64,000 nucleotides of DNA, taken from contig JACDOX010000084.1 in assembly GCA_014549065.1 (NCBI GenBank), positions 1,017,178-1,081,177 of the forward strand. Reading direction: 5' to 3'. Under the pieces are notes generated by a model. It had not been told where the DNA came from. It worked only from the letters and a program-made list of their open reading frames with translations, and searched no databases. The stretch comes from Cardinalis cardinalis. Its lineage: Eukaryota; Chordata; Aves; Passeriformes; Cardinalidae. How positions within the stretch are numbered: the stretch's first letter is position 1; each line of letters starts with the position of its first letter. The translations under genes and the position numbers were made by a program. Below are positions 36,518-47,890 of the stretch, piece by piece.

Positions 36518-37780
36518 TACCAGGAAAGATCAAGAGTCCATTTCTTGAGAGATGCAAAGGCTAGGAAAAAACCCATTAGCAGGATTTGCTCCTGCTCTGC
36601 TGCTGTTACAGCCCTAAAAGAGGACTGGACTTTCCACCCTTACCAACTGAACTATATCAGTAACACTTCATCCTTCAGTCCTGTCTTTGAATTGTCAACA
36701 TTTTTCTTTGGCTTTAGTGGTGACATAATGGGCTAAGTAGGGCTCAAACAGATACTGCATTTCTACGGGGGGTACCAGAATAGGACTGCAACTGCTGTGA
36801 TCACTCACCAGCATGCCAGGCCTGGACTGCCCTTCTTGGCTATGGGATTTCTCTCCTGTCCCCCACTGCCCCAATATTCCCAGCTCCTCATCCCTTGGAT
36901 AGAGAGAGTTGCCAGCCTCTGTCTTAGCCACATCTCAGCCTCTTTTTGTCTCCTGCTCCTGCCTGTCATGGTCCAAGGGTTCTGGGTACACAGCTGCAGT
37001 GTGTAAACACGGTTATGCTTTCTGACACTTCCCGTAAAACAGTGTCAGCTCTATGTTGTTTATCAGTAATTTCTGATTACACCTGAAGATTGGAAAGCAT
37101 GTATCCAGTCAAAATGTTTTTACTTAGTGTGTTTTGCCTTCTGAGATACTTTATCCTTGCTTTTATTCCTATTGCATTTCCACAGTTTTCTGGCAGGTCT
37201 GTTTTCTTTTTCTGAGTGCATGAATTTTACCCATCAGATTGCACTGGAGAAGAAAACATTTATTTTTAAATGTTTATGGGAATAAAATAATAATGCTATT
37301 ATCTACAGTNTTGATTACCAGGATTATCTCGAATATATACAGATCCTCCAGATAGGCAGATTAGAGTGATCAGAAGGTTCTTAGTGGGCCCCAGGCTCAG
37401 AGCATACACTAAAGAGGATCAAGCCTGCTTTAATTCATGTGCTGCTTTGCTAATGCTCCTGCTCTTTCTCAGGAGAATTTCTGAAATATGTTATCTGGGT
37501 CCTAGTGTGGTCCCAGTGAGTTGGATAGACAGTCTTTGGCTTTGATAGACAATAAACTGGGGCTGACTTGGAGCAATAATGTGTAAAGAAACATGTATTT
37601 TGCTAATCTGGGGCTTGAGCCATCTCAGTCTTTCACATGCTTTGGCAGACCTTGAGTATCTTGTTCTTGCTCAATGTTGCTAACAAATGCCTCTGGAAAC
37701 TAGTGAGAATGCCTCTTTGTAGCCATTCACAAATCCAAGGTGTTTGAGGGAGCATAAGAGAGGGTCAGCTGTGTCCCTTA

Positions 37781-37797
37781 AAGAAAGAAAGAAAGGA
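37781..37797. repeat. (GAAA)n microsatellite, short
   Basis: AAGAAAGAAAGAAAGGAAG, four units with decay at the right edge. Confidence 0.75.
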
Positions 37798-40300
37798 AGT
37801 AGAACAAAGGCTTTTGCTAGCTGATTGAACAGTTTTTTAGGCAGGCAATGGGACTTCCTTATAAAGAAAGTTTCTGAGAAGCTGACATTTCTCCATGGCC
37901 CAGCTAGCATGTAGCAATTTGAACAATGAATATAGGAAGCCACCCTGCAAATATGATTTATCCACCAGCTGTTTTTTTAAAAAAAAGACATGATTGCTTT
38001 CTGACTAGGATATGTGCTGTGAATTGCTTAAGAATTTTGAGAAACGTCCTTTATAGAGCTTGAAAATACAATAACGTAGAGATGAAAGTCTCCTTTAGAA
38101 TTAATGATGGGGACAGAACTGAAGTGACATCCATGTTGAAATGCCACTATCTTAAATTGTTATTTTCCAGTTACTGTGTTTCTGAATGTGCCTGTAGCAC
38201 CGAGGCTTTGTCATGTCTGCTAGCAAATATTGGAGCTAGAAGATGACAAGAAATGTGCAGCAGTGGAGAGTGTTATGGGGTAGGAGTGAGCTTTTGACAC
38301 TGAGCCTAAGAAAAAAAAGAAATGGAAAGATCTTTTTGCTTAAGAATATAAAATTACATGAAAATTGGGGCTGATAAAAGAGAAGTAGACAAGAATAGGT
38401 GAATAGATAAAGTGCCTCGAAAGGAACAATGGGTGCCTGCAACTGTTGAAGAAGGGAGGTCCTGTGAATGTGAGTAAAACTTCACTGCACCTCATAAACA
38501 GAGGTAGAAGACTCGAGTTTAAAATTCAAGAGTAGGAAATAATTGAAAAAGGGCTCTAGAAAGTCGAGGCAGTCAAGAAGAAATGACAATAGCATGAGTT
38601 CAGTAGCAGCGTTTGAAAAGATTAGGCTGTAGCNATTTCATAGGGTAACATTCCTTTCCTCACTTCTCTTGTTTCACAGGGACGAGGGTAATCTCTCATT
38701 TATTTATATCTGTCCCATGTGTGAGATGAAAGTCAGAGCTGGTCATGCTTGGCTCCAGAGTCCACCACAGGTATAGGATCCTGTGAGAAATCCTTACTTG
38801 TCAGGCAACCTTATGCCATAGCAATAAACTCCTTTAAGACCCAGCGACCAACCCAGTTACAATGTCAAGCTGCCCAGTTTAATTTGATCTTCCATGAGCA
38901 CTGGCTTTTGGTGTAGGAGCACTGTTATGAAGCAGAGGTGCACTTGTATGACTACATCCTCAGAGTGAAAACTCAGCCTTCCAAAATAGCTTNTGTCTGT
39001 CCTTTTGGTGGTCTGCTTAATGACTTCGCCCAAATAAAAGGAGCATACCTTCTAAAAACATTATAATGGAGGCAGAAAGTGGTGTTCTCTCCCAAGGGCA
39101 AAGCTGAGAATGAAAAACAAAAAAACAAAAAACAANAAACCCCCAAAAAATGTCTCAAGCAAGACCCTTCTTTCTGTTTTTAATTTCAGAAAAGCTAGTT
39201 TGGTGAAGCTTGGACTGGATGGCTTTCAAATGCAAATCCTCCAGGCTACTTTAGGCGAACTTGATATCGTCTTTGAGTCAGACTAGACTCTTAAAATGCA
39301 GCAGGACCAAAAAAGGACTTGTGATTAAGGAGACCGCACATCCTTGGTGTCCTGGAAGCATGCCAGGGTATGAGATGATATTTCAGTCCTTTGCATTCCT
39401 GAGAATGTCCTTTTGTCCCATGAAAGGCTGACATCTTCCTGTGTCATAACGAAATGATGAGACAGGGAGGGAGGTGTCTGCCTAATGAATCAGTCTGGAG
39501 ACCAGCTAGGTCTGCTGGTAGGGTGATTGACTGTTGCTTTTCTGGGCTCTCCAACGAAGGGGGGGAGTCTGTCTCTGATGCTCATTCCTGTCCTCTGGCT
39601 GCCCCCTGTTGGCTGGTCCACCACATCGGCAATGGACCTGGCCTCCCCCATGTGCAGTACTTGGAAGGGCTGGACACAAATGAANAGGATTTTCAGAGGA
39701 AGTCATCACTAAAATCACACAATCGTCTTTTTGTGTGTCCCTTAATGTGACAAAAAGTGTTGCGGTGGGGTTTTCTTTTGCTGTTGTTTCTGTTTTTTCT
39801 CTTGCCAAACTCTGTATAGTTTAAGTTTAAAAGGGTGATGACTACGCAATTAAACTTTTGGAATGCTGTGCTGGAAGCTGGCGGCTGCTTTCATTTCTGC
39901 TTAGATTTACTTTCATTTCTGATACATATTTTCTTTCGGTGGCTTTCTTGCACATAAAATGTCCTGTGCCAAAATCATTGCTAACTTTATAAATATAAAA
40001 TGGCTGCATCTGCTAAAAATCACCCTCGTATGAAATAGTTGCATCCAGAATTCCAGACAGGTCAACTCTTCTCAGGTTATATTAAACATATAGAAATGTG
40101 AATTCCAGAAGTTCTACCCTCAGCTATTCAAATACAATTTGTACTGCAGTGACTGGGAACTTCAACAAGCTTACTAAGGGCAGAATTGAGGCCTTTCTGC
40201 TGTAAAGGAGCTGGGAAATATGTAATTTTTCTGCTACCAAAACCTATCTCCCCATAGATCCTCTTTTAGAAGGACTTGAGAACTCTCTTCCTAGATTAGA

Positions 40301-40510
40301 GGGCCATCTAGCTCAGTATACAAGGCTGACAGGGCTACCCAGCACATGCTTAGGAAAAGTACATCAGCACAGGATCCATACAACATGATCTTTCCTTTGG
40401 TGCATCCTCTTACCATCCAGAAGCCACCACTTTTGAGACCTATTATGCAGAGGCTGGGTAAGGTCTGTCACTGTTACAGCCACCAATGAGCTAACTCTGT
40501 GTCTAAAAGT
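40301..40510. repeat. Ancient sauropsid interspersed repeat, diverged
   Basis: The phrases GGCCATCTAGCTCAGTAT (start), GACAGGGC, ATGCTTAGG, ATCCTCTTACCATCCAGAAG and ACAGCCACCAATGAGC occur in the same order and spacing as in an old repeat that is abundant in turtle and crocodile genomes and present as fossils in birds (remembered form: GTCCATCTAGCCCAGTATCC ... GATCCTTCCCT ... ACAGCCATCAATGG). The copy is heavily mutated and has no open frame. I do not assign a Repbase name. Confidence 0.6.
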
Positions 40511-42151
40511 TGCCCTGTTACTCATGGATATTTACCAGCAGCCCTGCCAGCTTTGGGAACTCCATGCAGCTCTAGATGCTCNTCTCTACTGTTATTTGAC
40601 TAATGTATCGTAAGTAATGCGGTGAGCTAATCTCCCATTCTGGAGCACATTCCAATTCTATTTTCTCAACTAAAATCCTCTTGTGCTCCTCCTCCTCCTC
40701 ACCATGGTATGTGTGGGCAATTCACATCCAGCTGTGGATGGCAGCTGGCCCACCTCACAAGACAGCTCTGTGCAGCTGTTTTTTCAAGAGATTCCGGGTG
40801 GTCAGTCACTTGACAGGCTGTCCATATTGTTGTTTGTTATGGGCAGAAATAGTGTTCTGTGAGTCTCTGCAGTGGGGAAATACATGGAATGATGGTTCTG
40901 GTTCTGTTTTGGCCCTTTAGGGCAAGGAGGAGGAAGGAGGAGCAGGAAGATCCCTCTTCATGACTCCATGCTGTGTGTAATGGATATGTCTCCATGATGG
41001 ATCCCAAGGTGTCTATAGGGATGATCACAGTAACTTAGATGTTAACCTTACCAGCGTTATTCTGTGTGACCAAATTACAAGGTACAGAATTTGGAACTGT
41101 TTTTCAAGCTCAGTTAGATTCCTGGGAACAGCAGCAATCCAAGATGCAGAACTTTCTATGGCCTCCAATTTAAAGCGATCACGAGGCGAAATGGAGCCAA
41201 GAAGAGCCACATAAGAACCTCCAAAGACTCANGCTGTCATAAAGACTGTGTCCTTTTAGCAGAGGATGCATAGGAGGCCAAGAGAAGTGGGATAAGCAAC
41301 AGTGCTATGACACATTTCCCCATGAGAAGCACAGCCCTGCTCCCCAGGCTGAGAGTCCTCTCGGGTGGCTGTGCCAATGCATTCTGCACTGCACCCCAAG
41401 ACCGCTGGAGGCCAAGTAATCTGACCTACCTGGTAGCAATGTGAGTCTTTGCAGCAACTGTTGACTACAAAAGACAAAGATCATGCTGTAAATCAGAATT
41501 ACTCTTTTGAGGCAGGAAATGGATAGAAATAGGATTCAAAGCTGATGCCCAGAAAAGGTAATGGGAAGAAAACATGCATGCAATCTATGAGCATGCATTC
41601 TCTGGTCCAGCAGGTGCCAGTCTGCTGCATTTGCAGATGGTATATCAAGGGACCCCCAATGGCTAGTTAGAGCAATTCCTGCACTAATGTGAACAGAGAT
41701 TTTGATTTCACGGTCTGAAATAAAATGACCCAAATACAATTATGCAAGCTTATTAATTTATTTGCTATGGGTCGGTAACCCTTCATAGTCTATGGCACGA
41801 GTTACATGAAGGGCCAGGGGGATTGAAACTCAAATTTAGCAGAGTCTGATTCCTATATGGAAATTGGAAGAAACGAAGCACTAAATTGCATGTTTTATGA
41901 TGATATCTTATTAAGAAAAAATTAATGCCCAACTTTGAAAGCACCAAATTCATTCTGAACAGAAGCAGTATAAAAAGAACAGCTTCATGAAGATTTGAAC
42001 TGAATGATATATAAGCAAGTTACATCCCCCTGTCCGGTACTGGAAACATGGACAAACCTTGAAAGTTACCAGCTCAGGATGGCCAATATAACATGGGCTT
42101 TCTGTTTCCAGAGGCAATTTGTGCAGTGGTGCCAGAGGCAGATTTAGTAAA
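40511..42151. other. Non-coding sequence
   Basis: A CTCCTCCTCCTC run at 40.69 kb. The phrase AAGCGATCACGAGGCGAAAT near 41.17 kb keeps three CpGs. CCCTTCAT (41779) and ATGAAGGG (41816) form an 8-bp inverted repeat with a 29-base loop, of a kind expected by chance. Confidence 0.5.
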
Positions 42152-42173
42152 GCCAGGGTACTGCCAGGGTACT
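42152..42173. repeat. 11-bp tandem duplication beside an LTR-like element
   Basis: GCCAGGGTACT occurs twice head to tail, identical, ending 12 bp before the LTR-like start at 42186. Slippage is the simplest explanation. Confidence 0.8.
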
Positions 42174-42185
42174 GTGTAAAGCATG

Positions 42186-42620
42186 TGTCTTGGTTTTCAG
42201 ACAAGTTTCAGGAGAAAATGCCCAGGAATGAACATTTCCTCTAAGCAGAAAGGGCTTCAATAATTCCCTTTTCTTTGCCAATGAGAGAAATGGATACCAG
42301 GGGGTGAAAGTGAAAAAAACCACAGTTTATTAACAGAAAAAAAAAAAAAAAAGAAAAAGGAAGGGTGCCCACAAGGCACAAGAAAAGAAAGAAAAAAAAA
42401 TTGAATAAATGCTAGATATTGAAATTGTGCATGGCAGCCTGTGTTCCTCTTGATGACATCTGATGCTTTGTCCTCAGGGCTCTGTGAGCATTTCAGATTT
42501 CAGTACACAGAAGTATTAAGATCCTTCTCCTACAAAACGGGAACAGGGTTATTGGACCAGACTCCTTCCATTCCCAATGCAATAGGCTGTGATGATATAA
42601 GGTGTGTGCACTGAGTGAAT
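42186..42620 (-). mobile_element. Probable degraded avian LTR, boundaries uncertain
   Basis: The segment begins TGTCTTGGTTTTCAGACA, which resembles the opening of a frequent passerine LTR (TGTCTTGGTTTGGAAAGACA). It continues through CCACAGTTTATTAACAG into a purine-rich run. On the minus strand TTTATT (42326-42331) reads AATAAA, in the same position relative to the end as in the clearer LTR near 30.6 kb, which supports minus-strand orientation. The right end is not defined. I stop at about 42620 where the text ceases to look LTR-like, but the element could run to about 42718, where TCA is followed by AGCA, weakly matching bases just left of the start. A chance resemblance over the first 150 bp remains possible. 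Confidence 0.5.
42337..42352. repeat. Poly(A) run of 16 bases inside LTR-like element
   Basis: Sixteen A follow TTTATTAACAG and lead into more purine-rich sequence (GAAAAAGGAAGGG, then GAAAAGAAAGAAAAAAAAA). It probably expanded within the old LTR. Confidence 0.85.
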
Positions 42621-42832
42621 GACTATGGTCTAAACACACTGCACCATGTCTGGAGGCTTAAACAAGACAGAGAGCCTGTCCCACACAAACTCACACAGAA
42701 CAGGGATGAAAAGTGTCAAGCATTTAGTTTGGGTGGTGCCAAACACATGTGGAGCCTTTGTTGACACTCTCAGGAAATAGGACACTATTACATCTGTGTG
42801 CCAGAGTGGAGCAGCCACTTGATCAATGCATA

Positions 42833-42915
42833 GATCACAGAATTNATTAGGATCACAGAATGCTCTGAGTTGGAAGACCCCAAGGATCATTAAGTCCAAC
42901 TCCTAAGTGAAGGGC
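42833..42915 (-). mobile_element. CR1 LINE 3'-terminal fragment (CR1-X-like)
   Basis: Read on the minus strand the segment gives GGAGTTGGACTTAATGATCC, then GGGGTCTTCCAACTCAGAGC, then ATTCTGTGATC twice, the second copy interrupted by an N at 42845. This is the diagnostic 3' end of an avian CR1 retroposon. The TTCCAACTCAGA phrase is the same subtype as the tail of the SINE at 35.04 kb. Only the untranslated tail is recognisable; no reverse transcriptase coding sequence is seen next to it, as expected of the usual 5'-truncated CR1 copy. The element may extend further right (toward 43000) in sequence I cannot assign. Confidence 0.83.
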
Positions 42916-44396
42916 CCAGATATTACTGTATACTTTTCTCACATGCAAAAGCTCGTCCTGCAGGCCCTCCAGCTGGACCTAGAGGTAGTTAGAACCTTCA
43001 CTTAGAGCACCTCACAAGGGCACAAACTTTGACCATTGTGAACTTGATTTGAGCCTGAGAGCCAGAAGCAAGGGAACTGCACACCTGCCTCAACTCTTCA
43101 AACTTCCTCTTAAGGGCTTTTATCTTACATGGTAATAGAAAACATCACCTTGTGTTNCTTCCTTCAAAACTGTCTTGATATGTCTGATGGAAAATCAAGG
43201 GAGAAAACTTTCCAGCAGGGATAAAAATTAAACCTCATTCATTTTTTCCTACTTTCTCCATTCATGACGATGTCACATATGATGGCTATGTCAGTGTCAA
43301 TGGTGGAGTTCATGGCTTAACCTCAAAAGACACTGCATACCTAAATGACATTCTGGTGGCCTGCATAACNTAGGCCTGCTCATAAACTTAGTATTAGACA
43401 AGATGGTTGAGTGTCTTTCCTCAGAAGAGGGAGCTGTGAGGTTGAACCCTTTTAGGTATAAAGAATATCAAACTGGAACTCACTTCCTGGGTAAGCATCC
43501 TAAGGTGATGGGAAAGGACTGTGTCTGAGGTGTGATAATGTTCAAGTTCCTCTTCCAGAGTTACTACTAGGTTATTTTTTTGAGGTACATACATCCAATG
43601 GGAGCAAGTTCCAAAGCTCGGCATACGCATTAGTATTTATAGAATTTTTGGTGCCATATACTGTAATTAGGACCAACCTTGATAATGATTATTTCTCTAG
43701 CCTTTTGATGGAAAACAGCCTTGCTGTTAAATTAAATTACTGTTAAAAAAATTACTGCCTGTTTTCTTTTTTTTTAAGAGGCTCTGGACTACTACACATG
43801 GCTGTAATGCTCTCTGAAATTGAAGTAAAGATGATGCATTTGACTTAGGCAATAAAACTGAATCCTGAAGGTGATAATTTGATTGCAATTCATAGAAGTT
43901 TATTATAGAAATGTAAGAAGGAATAACAGCATCACTTTAGAAGAAGATAAAAAACCCCTGACCCTAATCTTCTCTCTGCACTGAAATGAAACCCAAAGTT
44001 ATTCCAAATTAATTTTATAGAAGGAGTCTTATCAGGTCTCTACTCATGCTTGACATTTTACCAAGTTCTTTCCCTCCTGGTGCTTTTCTCACAGGACACA
44101 ATGAAATTTAGCATTCATAAATTGCTCAGGGCCTTTTGTAAAATCCCAATCCATGATATCAGCACCTTCTCTGCTTGTTCTGAAGATCTTGTTGCTGAAC
44201 TCAGATCTTTCATCGATCTCTAGCTGGGGTCTGCTTTCCTTTGCATCCAAATCCCACATCTTCCAGGGCTGATAAGTTGCTGAGGATGCTTCAGCACTAC
44301 AAGGCACAGTGAGCAATGGGCTTTTTGATGGTGGTGATAAGGAGCATGCAGAGAAATGTGAAGACTGGTCTATGCCTCAGTGGCTTCTGTGCAATA
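42916..44396. other. Non-coding sequence between two CR1 tails
   Basis: Unique-looking. An open minus-strand frame at 44089-44316 (75 codons) has an unusually protein-like, charged composition but no recognised family, no ATG start and no clear splice signals. Confidence 0.5.
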
Positions 44397-44515
44397 CAGA
44401 ATCATAAGATAGAGTAATTTATGTTGGAAAAGAGTCTACTGAACATTGAGCCCAAACATAAACAAAACACTACCATGCCTAAACCATGTCCCTATGAGAG
44501 CATACCACATTCATT
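44397..44515 (-). mobile_element. CR1 LINE 3'-terminal fragment, old copy
   Basis: On the plus strand the order CAGAATCATAAGATAGAG, TTTATGTTGGAAAAGAGTC, AACAAAACACTACCATGCC, TAAACCATGTCCCTATGAG is the reverse complement of a CR1 3' end, in which a GGGACATGGTTTAG block precedes the TTGGA...TTCCAAC block and the ATTCTATG ending. Several substitutions in each block show it is older than the SINE. No open frame for reverse transcriptase is attached. The right boundary is where similarity to the remembered CR1 text stops. Confidence 0.82.
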
Positions 44516-45844
44516 AGTAGCCATTTACCTTACTACAGTAGGTAGCACAGACAAACTAGCAGTGCAATACCAAGCTTGAGGGATGCTAATGCAGCTGCAG
44601 CAGAATGCAGCAAGGCATGGATTGCACCTCAGGCTGGAGGTGCTGAAGTAGCTCACACAGGTCCATGCTATATCAACTATAAAAGCTCTCTGGTTTAAGG
44701 CTCTGTCTGCATGATCTCTGCCTTCAGTGTTGTATGCTCCATGGTTGTAGAGAAAGAGTGGGAGCAGAGATAATAGAAGGCTTTGGTTAAGCATTGAGAT
44801 AAGGAAGAGATGCAAGCCTTCAATTTTCCCTACTCTTGAGATGTTCAGTGGTGATGCTCAGCTTGTATGAAGGAAACTGTAGGAGCAAAAAACTGACTCT
44901 TGCTAGGGGAAGAGGTTGGGTTGGCAATGGTTAGGTTAAGCCCCTACTCTCAGGAAAGCACTTAGGAGAAGGCCACTCACCATGGCTGCATAGGCTGGTC
45001 ATTTTAAAAGTGGAGTTCTTATCTGATAGCCTTTCCACAGTTTTTTCCCCTTGAACCTGCATTTGGCTGCCACAGGACAGCTGATGTACTGGCAGTGTTG
45101 CTCCCACAGTGCCACAGTCGTAACTCTTCTTCTCTTGCATAACAGAACTCCTCATCAACACCTCATGGCTGCGGGGTCAGGATTTAATCAAAACATCATA
45201 AAGATGTCTTTGGGGAACTGGACACAAGATTATTCTGAATGCAATGGCATATTGCAGGAAAAATGTGACTCTGTCTACTTATGTATACCCAGGCCACAAT
45301 TCAGGTGACCAGTAAAGACCAGCTAAAACATAAGGATGATATAGAGTAAGCTTGGTTTCATCAAAACATACATAAGGTGGGCTAATTTCCAGTAAGCTTT
45401 TGTAAGCAGCATTTGTTTTAATTCTACCAGAGAAAATAAACAGATGCTGCCAAAATTAGAGTGCTGAAGCCTGAGAAGGGGAAGGAGCACAGTCTACCTA
45501 CCTGAAACCTTGTTCGAAGCACCTTAAAAGATCTCTGATGTCAGGTAAAGTTTGTAAACAGAACTTAATTCCAAAAAATCCTAGGAACATAGTTAGTGAC
45601 TAATTTAATTAGCTTCATTTTGTTATAAAATACCAGAGTATGAAGTGGAGAAGGACAAACTGCTACCACAGTTATCACTGTGCCTTCACCTAGAAAATTA
45701 CAAGGACTGTGTTTACTTCTGACTCTGGTCCACTCCTGTTAAGATGGATGTGTGGTATCTCCTACACTCCTGGTTTTGAGTCTTTATTCCTGAAAGAGTT
45801 GATTCACCACCAGATAACTTACTTATATTTCACGCTGCCATAAT

Positions 45845-45880
45845 TCCACTGATTTCAGCTAAATACTGTGAAGTTATTTG
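45845..45880. repeat. Short fossil-repeat motif (AATTCCACTGATTTCAG type)
   Basis: AATTCCACTGATTTCAGCTA followed by GTGAAGTTATT resembles the old repeat phrase AACTCCATTGACTTCAGTGG followed by AGTTA. About 35 bp is recognisable, with several substitutions. Confidence 0.35.
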
Positions 45881-46065
45881 GTGATGATAGAGCAGTAATT
45901 AAAAAAAAAATCAAAATCTTGTAAAAGTCTTATGGATCCTTTTTGATTTTAACTAGCTCATTTTAACTATTTGTGGTTCTGGCTCTTAAGAATTAAAATG
46001 ATCCAGTCAACAGATTGACAACAACGCCTTTGTCACCTTTTTCTGGTCTGTGTGTGTGAGAGAGA

Positions 46066-46085
46066 GGGAGGGGAAGGGGTGGGGG
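46066..46085 (+). other. G-quadruplex motif
   Basis: Four G-tracts, GGG A GGGG AA GGGG T GGGGG, with loops of 1, 2 and 1 bases fit the canonical intramolecular G4 pattern and would be expected to be stable. It is preceded by (TG)n and (AG)n runs at about 46048-46065. No promoter or exon is recognised nearby. The motif is seen directly; folding is inferred. Confidence 0.8.
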
Positions 46086-46270
46086 TTGTCCCTGAGTTAC
46101 CTCTTTCCAGCCTGTCTGGGCTCCAGCTGGTACCACTGCTCACTGGTTCCAGCACCAGTGCTAGCTCACTGCCCATAGGATAAAGCACTTTGTGTATGGT
46201 TTTGAGCCAGAGCTGCAGTCTGCCAAGGAAAAGAAGGATCTGACACTGCCTGCCATCGCTGCAAATNATG

Positions 46271-46300
46271 ATAACTCTATTGATTTCAGTGCCATCAGGC
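46271..46300. repeat. Short fossil-repeat motif (AACTCTATTGATTTCAGTG type)
   Basis: AACTCTATTGATTTCAGTGC differs from the ancient repeat phrase AACTCCATTGACTTCAGTGG at only a few transition sites. Another copy of the same phrase lies about 420 bp upstream, so the two might be remnants of one element. Confidence 0.35.
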
Positions 46301-47840
46301 AGCTTCAGAGCCAGAGAGAATGCCTNATCTAACAGGATTGGTTCCTGTGTGAGGAAGAACAATTTCATTCTCCNAGAATTCCTGGACAAGGAGTTACACA
46401 AAGAACTGCTAAAGAAAAGATAAGGTGATACATCAGTTCTTTGGGATTGGTGATGCATTTTGTATGACATTTACTATTTTTTTAAAAGGAAAAAATGGAG
46501 AACAGTGTTTCCTTTCAATCCCAAACTAAGGTTCATGGCCAAGTTTTTAAATATACATATTCAAATAAACCATTTAGGAAATTTGTAGTATGAGCCAGTC
46601 AACCCTCACTAAGCCATATTTCCTCTAGTAGCAAAAAACCTCATATCTCTGGGGACAATATTCCATTTATTAGATTCTCGGGGGAAATAAGGGATAAGAA
46701 CTGTAAAGATGAAGTTGGCAGCCAAGGCTGAGGATAAAGACTCAAAAGAAACCCATCAATTCCCAAGGGAATGTGCAAATTCCTCTAATAGACCTGTGTC
46801 ATCTTTACTGGAAGCTGTTTAAACATGACTAAGATTGTGAATGTTTGGCTGTACAACTGTGCCTCTGTTAGAAGCTAACAGTGGTTTCAGTGGGTCAAAT
46901 GCCTGACATAATTACTGCCTGGCTCAGGGAGCTTGGGAGGCTTTTCTCCTCCTTCATACAACTTCTCCCATGCCACAGTGATGAATGGCCACTTCACTTC
47001 CTCAGCACCACCAGTTCTTTGCTCACACCAGCCAAGGGACTTTCTCTGCTCCATTGAGTCTGAAGGATTTTAAGTGGAGGCTTTTGTCAGATATCCACGA
47101 AATGCCTTTCTGCTCCCTGAACTTCTTCATAAACCATGACTGGTCTACTTGTTTTTCATCACATAAAACTCCATTTCCAGTGCATAGATTCCTTGGGGCT
47201 CAAGCAAGTGTGTGTTCTGAAGCATTAAACTGCAAACCTCAGCATGGGACTCATGAGGGTCACGTGTCATTTTGCTGTCATTGTCTTCTTTGGGCTTTTC
47301 ACCCTAATAACTGTAATGGTTTTTCCAACATTGTAAGATGTAAATTTGAGTATTAAATATTATAGTAACAGCTTAGATTTTGTTTTCCCACCTGTGGCTC
47401 ATTTTCACAAGTTGTTGTTTGTTGTATAAAAGATTCTGCCCTGTTTTTTCTTGAATATATTGCTGTCCTGGTTAATAGGCAATGTTAATTATGTCAGCAT
47501 AAAGAGAAGNACATTTTTTTCTTCATATTATACAACTTGCTTAACTGCATTTGTCTTGAATCTAATAAGAAGCTGGTTTTATGTGTTCCTTAAGGAACAA
47601 TTAAAAAGTGGAGGTTTTCTATTTATTTGGTTATTTGGTTTGGTGGGGGGTTTTCAGCAAGCAGCAAGGAAAAGTTTTCTCCATCCCACAGGCTGGCTAT
47701 GAACTCACCTGTACAGGTAATGTTTCTTTATCCAAATTTGTAATTAATTCTATAGATCTGATGCATTCATCTGTCTGTCTATCCATGCATCTTTTTTTTG
47801 CCACAATTATTTATATTGCCCTGTTTGAAAAGGTGTCTAT

Positions 47841-47890
47841 GAGCATGTCAGTGACATGATGTAAGCATGTAAGTGAGCATGTAAGTGACA
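47841..47890. repeat. Three imperfect copies of a GAGCATGTAAGTGACA unit
   Basis: GAGCATGTCAGTGACA (47841), AAGCATGTAAGTGA (about 47863) and GAGCATGTAAGTGACA (about 47875) form a small decayed tandem array with a partial spacer. No function is evident. Confidence 0.7.

Larger units (their letters stand above)
35183..40300. other. Non-coding sequence
   Basis: Holds the fossil motif at 35.48 kb, the 17-bp duplication at 36.48 kb and A/C-rich low-complexity tracts (36240-36290, 39110-39150). No gene recognised. Confidence 0.55.

Noticed and set aside
41779..41823. CCCTTCAT/ATGAAGGG inverted repeat as a possible structured RNA
   Set aside because: An 8-bp stem with a 29-base loop is expected several times by chance in 64 kb.
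46033..46470. 145-codon minus-strand open frame
   Set aside because: Crosses three Ns, includes a fossil-repeat motif and the C-rich complement of the G-quadruplex run, and no domain is recognised.
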